64,000 bases of DNA from NCBI RefSeq assembly GCF_000336575.1, contig NZ_AOPO01000002.1, forward strand, positions 248,006 to 312,005, read 5' to 3'. Position 1 is the first letter of the stretch. The number at the start of each line of letters is the position of its first letter. Source of the stretch: Vreelandella titanicae BH1. Its GTDB lineage: Bacteria; Pseudomonadota; Gammaproteobacteria; Pseudomonadales; Halomonadaceae. Below are positions 58,992 to 64,000 of this stretch, one piece after another. Under the pieces are notes generated by a model that saw only the letters and a program-made list of their open reading frames with translations, had not been told where the DNA came from and did not search any database. The position numbers and the translations under genes were made by a program.

Positions 58992-60146
58992 ATGAATAAT
59001 TTCAAAGAAATAGAAGGTGTAGAAACCAGAAAAAACCCATTGCGGCTGGTTCGCTATCTAATGTTCATCATGCTGCTGGGGATATTAAGTGGCTGTGCCA
59101 TGGCCCCAGGCGGGCATATTGATGAAAGCGAGCTCGACCAATCGCTTGATGGCCGAGTGGACGTACAACCCATTACACCAGAGTTTGTAGATAGGTTGTA
59201 TGTCCCAGAAGAGCCTACCACGCAAGCCACGTCTCAAGCATTGAATCAAGAAGTGCAAGACTACGAATATCGGGTAGGGCCTGGGGACATTTTAAGCGTG
59301 ATCGTCTATGACCATCCAGAATTAACGATTCCTGCCGGCGCCGAGCGCTCCGCTGCGGAAACCGGGAACCGTATACGGCCCAATGGCACGATGTTCTATC
59401 CCTACGTAGGGCGTGTGAGAGTCGAGGGCATGACGCTTGACGAGGTGCGCGAGTTAATCGCACGGCGATTGTCCGCAGTAATCAATGAGCCGCAGGTAGA
59501 GGTAGGCATTGCGGCGTTTAACTCCCAAAAAGTGTACATCAGTGGTGCAGTGGAAAACCCCGGCACTCTGCCTCTGAGTATTGTGCCGATGACGGTACTT
59601 GATGCCATTAGTGAAGTAGGCGGGGCACGTGATAATGCGGATTGGCGTAATGTCACCCTAAGCCGCAATGGTGGTGAAGAGGTGATATCGCTTTACGCCA
59701 TGATGCGTCAAGGGGATATGACACAAAACCGGTTACTGCGTGATGGCGATCTACTTCACGTGCCCACCATGGAAAATCAAAACGTGGTCGTTCTGGGACA
59801 GGTTAGCCGTCCAGGTGCCATTGCCCTGGGCAATGAACGCATCACGTTGACGGATGCATTGGGAAGGGCAGGTGGTGTGAATGAAAATCGCGCCCAGCCG
59901 TCGGGTATTTTCGTAGTAAGGGGAAACCCGCCGGGTAGCGAGAAAATTGCCACCGTCTATCAGTTGGATATTCAGGATGCCACTCGCTTATTGCTAGGAA
60001 CACGCTTTCCTCTTGAGCCGCAGGATGTGGTGTACGTGACGTCAGCACCGCTGGCTCGCTGGAACTCTGTGATCTCCCTGCTGTTGCCATCAGTTAGTTT
60101 GCCAGGCGACTTTGCAACGTCTGCTATTGATGCCGGTGAGCTTTAA
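58992..60146 (+). CDS. wza: Wza-type outer-membrane polysaccharide export lipoprotein
   Basis: A 384-residue lipoprotein with a signal peptide ending in L-S-G-C (Cys35). A polysaccharide export domain (Y-R-V-G-P-G-D-I-L, ~92-100) and two SLBB-type domains (V-Y-I-S-G-A-V, ~182; V-V-L-G-Q-V, ~270) follow. The octameric channel exports the polymer. It is followed after 28 bases by the wzc-like kinase, the usual pair. Confidence 0.93.
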   Translation: MNNFKEIEGVETRKNPLRLVRYLMFIMLLGILSGCAMAPGGHIDESELDQSLDGRVDVQPITPEFVDRLYVPEEPTTQATSQALNQEVQDYEYRVGPGDILSVIVYDHPELTIPAGAERSAAETGNRIRPNGTMFYPYVGRVRVEGMTLDEVRELIARRLSAVINEPQVEVGIAAFNSQKVYISGAVENPGTLPLSIVPMTVLDAISEVGGARDNADWRNVTLSRNGGEEVISLYAMMRQGDMTQNRLLRDGDLLHVPTMENQNVVVLGQVSRPGAIALGNERITLTDALGRAGGVNENRAQPSGIFVVRGNPPGSEKIATVYQLDIQDATRLLLGTRFPLEPQDVVYVTSAPLARWNSVISLLLPSVSLPGDFATSAIDAGEL

Positions 60147-60174
60147 TATATTTTCTGAGTGATGAGGCATCTCC

Positions 60175-62430
60175 ATGACTAATTTCCCTTCACCAGCGCC
60201 GTCGCCAGCACCTCGAGAGAGCGATGAGCTTAATCTGCGTAAGTTGGTAGACACGCTGTCCGATCATCGCTGGTTTATTGTGTCGGTGACGGGATTTTTT
60301 CTGCTGGCGGGCTACTTTAATGCCAGCTCTCAGCCGAGAATTTATCAGGCCGATGCCTTAGTTCAGATAGAGACCCGAGGATCGAACTTGGCGTTTATGG
60401 AGTCATTGGGAGAGCCGCAACAAGGCAACCCTACCTCTGCTGAGCTCGAAATTCTGCAGTCACGTATGGTGTTGGGTGAAACCGCTGACCGTCTTGACCT
60501 TGCCATTCAGGTTGAGCCGCGTAGGTTGCCGGTGGTGGGGGACTTTCTGGTTCATCATGGAGTTAATCAGCAGTGGTTCGAGAGCCTCACGCCTGAATTC
60601 ATTCGCCAGTGGTTAGCAGACTCTGTGGATGATGCTTGGAGTAACCCCTATGTGTGGGCTGGGGAATCACTGCGAGTCGCTCGTTTCGATGTTCCCGAGG
60701 GGAACGTGGGGGGGGAGCATGTGTTGCGGCTTCTCGACGGCGGTGAATTCGAGCTGCTGCTGGAAGAAGAAACGCTGCTTACTGGTAGCGTTGGGGAAAC
60801 GGTACAGAATGATGAATTGGGGTATCGTCTTTTTGTCAGCCAGGCAGAGGCCCACCCCGGCGCAGAATTCACATTAGTAAGAACGTCTGCTCTTAGTGCA
60901 ATAAGTGAGCTGAAGAATCGCTTTGAAATCATTCCGCGTGGGTTAGAGTCGGGCGTCTATGAACTGACGTTGAACGGGGCGGATCAAAACCAGATTCAGC
61001 CAACACTAGATACGCTGACCAGCGTTTTTTTGACTCAAAACGTGCAGCGTCATTCAGAAGAAGCAGAAAAACAGATCGCCTTTCTCAACGAGCAAATTCC
61101 TCAGGTTAGCAACCAATTGTCAGATGCCGAAGGCATGCTCAACGATTACCGAGCTCAGCGTGACTCTGTCGACCTGACGTTCGAGACACAGAACCTGCTT
61201 ACTCGGGTAGTCGATGTGGAAAACCAGCTTGGTGAGTTGGCTATGCGGGAAGCGGATCTGGCTGAGAGGTACCGTCCTTCACACCCTAACTACCAAACGT
61301 TACTGAGACAACGCGGCCAGCTAGAAGCCGAGCGTGACCGACTTAACGCTCTGGTGAGTGAATTACCCGAAACCCAACAGGAAGTGCTGCGTCTTACTCG
61401 GGATACTCAGGTCAATCAGCAAGTGTATGTCCAGCTACTCAACCAGCTTCAAGAGATGCGTTTGGTGAAGGCTGGCACAGTAGGCAATGTGCGTATCTTG
61501 GATGCGGCCATGCTGTCCCCCGGTACCATTGCTCCACGTATCCCTTTAATAACCGCTGTTAGCGGCCTGTTTGGCGCCTTGTTGGCAATGTTATTAGTGA
61601 TCGTTCGTATGTTGCTCAGCCGGTCTATCAAAACCCCCGAGCAGCTTGAAGAATTGGGTCTGCCTGTCTATGCCACCTTACCGAATTCCGGTGAACAGGC
61701 AGGGCTTACCGAGCGTATTCGTCCGCGTCGTGCCAAGAAAGCCCAAGAAGTTTTTCGTGGCTTGCTGGCCGTCAAGAAACCCGCTGAAATTGCCGTTGAG
61801 GCATTGCGTGGGCTTCGTACCAGCCTCTACTTCGCCATGCTCGAATCCGATAACAATCGGTTGATGATTACTGGTGCTAGTCCGGGGGTAGGTAAGAGCT
61901 TCATAGCCGCGAACTTAGCGGCGGTATGTGCCCAGGCTGGCCAAAAAGTGTTGTTAATCGATGCTGATATGCGCCGCGGCCATTTGCACCATGCCTTTCA
62001 CGGTAAGGGAATAAAGGGACTTTCAGAGTTGTTGGCACGGCGTATCAGTGTGGAGGAGGCCATTCGCCATAGTGAGCTTGATGGACTTGATTATGTGGCA
62101 AGAGGAAGCGTACCGCCTAATCCATCAGAGCTTTTGATGCAGCAGAGTTTTCACGACTTTCTAGACACGATAAGCCAGCACTATGACCTGGTAATCGTGG
62201 ATACGCCCCCGATTCTGGCGGTAACCGATGCCTCGGTAGTCGGCAAGTTGGTTGGTACCAGTCTAATGGTGGTGCGGTTCGACACGAACCCTCCTGGCGA
62301 AATCAAAGCCGCTAAGCGTCGTCTTGAGAGTGCTGGTGTGAGGCTCAAAGGTGGAATTCTAAATGGTGTTAAGAAGCCGACCAGCAGCCGTCACGGATAC
62401 TATGGCAGCTACCTCTATGCTTACCGGTGA
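60175..62430 (+). CDS. wzc: Wzc-type chain-length regulator and tyrosine kinase
   Basis: A 751-residue BY-kinase. Two membrane segments (~33-50 and ~460-480) flank a periplasmic Wzz-like domain with coiled coil. The cytoplasmic kinase has Walker A G-A-S-P-G-V-G-K-S (~565-573), L-L-I-D-A-D-M-R-R and I-V-D-T-P-P-I-L. The C-terminal Tyr cluster is short (G-Y-Y-G-S-Y-L-Y-A-Y). It controls polymer length and export with Wza and is reversed by the phosphatase at 56437. Confidence 0.95.
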   Translation: MTNFPSPAPSPAPRESDELNLRKLVDTLSDHRWFIVSVTGFFLLAGYFNASSQPRIYQADALVQIETRGSNLAFMESLGEPQQGNPTSAELEILQSRMVLGETADRLDLAIQVEPRRLPVVGDFLVHHGVNQQWFESLTPEFIRQWLADSVDDAWSNPYVWAGESLRVARFDVPEGNVGGEHVLRLLDGGEFELLLEEETLLTGSVGETVQNDELGYRLFVSQAEAHPGAEFTLVRTSALSAISELKNRFEIIPRGLESGVYELTLNGADQNQIQPTLDTLTSVFLTQNVQRHSEEAEKQIAFLNEQIPQVSNQLSDAEGMLNDYRAQRDSVDLTFETQNLLTRVVDVENQLGELAMREADLAERYRPSHPNYQTLLRQRGQLEAERDRLNALVSELPETQQEVLRLTRDTQVNQQVYVQLLNQLQEMRLVKAGTVGNVRILDAAMLSPGTIAPRIPLITAVSGLFGALLAMLLVIVRMLLSRSIKTPEQLEELGLPVYATLPNSGEQAGLTERIRPRRAKKAQEVFRGLLAVKKPAEIAVEALRGLRTSLYFAMLESDNNRLMITGASPGVGKSFIAANLAAVCAQAGQKVLLIDADMRRGHLHHAFHGKGIKGLSELLARRISVEEAIRHSELDGLDYVARGSVPPNPSELLMQQSFHDFLDTISQHYDLVIVDTPPILAVTDASVVGKLVGTSLMVVRFDTNPPGEIKAAKRRLESAGVRLKGGILNGVKKPTSSRHGYYGSYLYAYR

Positions 62431-62436
62431 GCCAAT

Positions 62437-64000
62437 ATGCTTAATCAATTGCGCGAATTTTATTCTTTACTAACGCAACAACAGCGCCGCCGATTGTTAG
62501 GGCTTCAGGCACTGATCATTGTGATGGCGCTAGCTCAAATTGCCAGTGTCATCGCCATTGGGCCTTTTATGGCGGTGGTCGGAGATATGAGCAAACTCCA
62601 GGGCAATGGTTGGTTAGCCTGGGCTTATACCTATAGCGGAATGCAAAGCCACAAGTCCTTCTTGAGTCTATTGGGCGGTATGGTACTTGGAGTGTTGTTA
62701 ATGGCAGCTCTAATTTCCATGTATACCACCTGGCGGCTGTCGCTCTACAGTGAGCAAGTGGGAGCGGAACTCTCTAGCCGCCTCTATCGTTATTATCTGT
62801 ATCAACCTTGGTTATTTCATTCGAGCCAGAATACCAGTGTCCTGATCAGCAAGGTCTCCGTTGAAGTCCAGCGCGTTACGACAAAGGTGATCAATCCAGC
62901 GATGGAGCTCAACGCCAAGGCGGTCATGGTGACCTTGATGAGCTTGGCTATCTTTATCTATAACCCTGTTGTAGCAATATCCGGCTTAGTGATATTCCTC
63001 GCCACTTATCTACTGCTTTATCAGACGGTGCGGCGCTTTCTCAGCATTAATGGAAGGCGTATATCTGAGGCTCAATCGAAACGCTTCAAGCTGATGACTG
63101 AAGGGTTTGGAGGCATCAAAGATCTTCTTTTATTGCATCGTCAGGCGAGTTTTACCACGCGGTTTGAAAAGGCCAGCAACCGCATAGCGCGAGGCCAAGG
63201 TGTAACACAAGGACTGAGTGAGGCACCCCGTTATGCTATCGAGCTGGTGGCCTTTGGTTCGGTAATCCTGCTGGTTCTTTACCTGCTTAACCTCTACCAA
63301 GGCAATCTGGGCGCCATTTTGCCGGCGCTTTCAATTTATGCCCTAGCCGGTTTCAAGATGCTGCCTGGCTTTCAGAAAATCTATACCTCCATTACTAAAA
63401 TACGCGGCAACCTGGCGGCTTATGATGCAATCCGTGAAGATTTGATCGCCAGCAGTGAGGAAACCATAAAACTGAAAACAGGCAGTGAATCTAAGCCTGC
63501 TGCTCAGTCAATGCCGTGGGTTCCTCAGCGAGAAATCAAAATTCATGAGGTCGCCTTCGACTACCCAGGAGCGCGAGCACGGGCGCTGAATGGCCTGACT
63601 CTGACAATTCCGGTCAACAAGATGGTCGGCTTAGTCGGTGCTTCTGGCAGTGGTAAAAGTACTGCTGTGGATCTATTGCTGGGTCTGATCGAGCCTCAGC
63701 AAGGGCAAATACTCATTGATGGTGTGGCTTTAACGCAGGAGAACTTGCGGAATTGGCATGCCAGTGTGGGGTTTGTGCCGCAACAGATATTTCTGTCCGA
63801 TGCCACGATCCTCGAAAACGTCGCCTTTGCCATTGAACGCGAAAATATTGATGTTGAGAGAGTCAAAGAAGCCCTACACATGGCGCAACTCGATGAACTG
63901 ATCATGCGATTTCCCGAAGGGCTCGAAACTAGAATCGGGGAGCGCGGAGTGCAGATATCAGGGGGACAGCGTCAGCGTTTGGGTATCGCCCGTGCTCTTT
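62437..64000 (+). CDS. ABC transporter, fused permease-ATPase (cut by window end)
   Basis: The frame starts at ATG 62437, 6 bases after wzc, and runs off the end (521 codons seen). About six membrane helices fill the first ~320 residues. The ATPase follows: Walker A G-A-S-G-S-G-K-S-T (~400) and the signature I-S-G-G-Q-R-Q-R at the very end. It resembles PglK/MsbA-like flippases, so here it probably flips lipid-linked saccharide. Walker B lies beyond the window. Confidence 0.9.
   Translation, partial: MLNQLREFYSLLTQQQRRRLLGLQALIIVMALAQIASVIAIGPFMAVVGDMSKLQGNGWLAWAYTYSGMQSHKSFLSLLGGMVLGVLLMAALISMYTTWRLSLYSEQVGAELSSRLYRYYLYQPWLFHSSQNTSVLISKVSVEVQRVTTKVINPAMELNAKAVMVTLMSLAIFIYNPVVAISGLVIFLATYLLLYQTVRRFLSINGRRISEAQSKRFKLMTEGFGGIKDLLLLHRQASFTTRFEKASNRIARGQGVTQGLSEAPRYAIELVAFGSVILLVLYLLNLYQGNLGAILPALSIYALAGFKMLPGFQKIYTSITKIRGNLAAYDAIREDLIASSEETIKLKTGSESKPAAQSMPWVPQREIKIHEVAFDYPGARARALNGLTLTIPVNKMVGLVGASGSGKSTAVDLLLGLIEPQQGQILIDGVALTQENLRNWHASVGFVPQQIFLSDATILENVAFAIERENIDVERVKEALHMAQLDELIMRFPEGLETRIGERGVQISGGQRQRLGIARAL

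Overview
The window looks like chromosome from a gammaproteobacterium, most likely a marine or halophilic one of the Halomonas type. That guess rests on the gene families (RbbA operon, CbpA/CbpM, PhaC, Wza/Wzc), the I-F CRISPR machinery and a Vibrio-like integron site. There is no rRNA or tRNA gene to fix the taxonomy.

Bases 1 to about 29146 are the distal part of a Tn7-like, type I-F3 CRISPR-associated transposon (CAST). Its tnsABC end lies upstream of the window. The targeting module is complete: tniQ, a fused cas8f/cas5f, cas7f and cas6f (22908-27873), then a ten-repeat array (27997-28620) and a terminator. As expected for a CAST there is no cas1, cas2 or cas3. The last spacer is followed by a degenerate repeat and resembles the conserved core of the 4.5S signal recognition particle RNA gene (ffs), so it is probably the homing guide. 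Four TnsB-site-like repeats and an ...ACGACA end mark the right boundary near 29146.

The cargo is a defence island. It holds the QatABCD anti-phage operon (2-3544, qatA cut by the window edge), a decayed BREX brxL (3600-4893), and a large Avs-like nuclease/STAND NTPase (14943-19571). There are also small antitoxin-like genes and several pseudogenes. Inside the cargo I see an integron-like gene-cassette array without an integron integrase (a CALIN). It has recognisable attC sites at 6589-6643, 8736-8860, 11132-11203 and 19632-19703. Single-gene cassettes carry an HNH protein, a DUF2971 protein (split by an IS3-family element with a perfect 3-bp target duplication) and a DUF4238 protein. Between 8.7 and 15 kb lie further single genes (tyrosine recombinase with a lost catalytic Arg, HEPN-like protein, membrane formylglycine-generating-enzyme-like protein). 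They are separated by a dispersed motif related to CCGCTTTTGGCCGA.

Bases 29.6-53 kb hold a stress and low-oxygen type region. It has an HlyD/RbbA/YhhJ exporter, CbpA-CbpM, an extra FtsH, a DksA-like protein, a ferritin-like protein and a phasin-like protein. It also has two zinc alcohol dehydrogenases, a Pat-type acyl-CoA synthetase/acetyltransferase, a P-type ATPase, YjdF, PhaC, Hsp20 and a BON protein. Several promoter regions carry FNR/Anr-box-like sequences, which suggests a shared oxygen-responsive regulon. A fragment of a Crp/Fnr-type gene lies in the same region.

Bases 53.8-64 kb are a Wza/Wzc-type exopolysaccharide locus. It comprises an initiating sugar-phosphate transferase, an O-antigen-ligase-like polymerase, an ElyC-like protein, a low-molecular-weight tyrosine phosphatase, a phosphoribosyltransferase/HAD-like fusion, Wza, Wzc and an ABC flippase cut by the window end.
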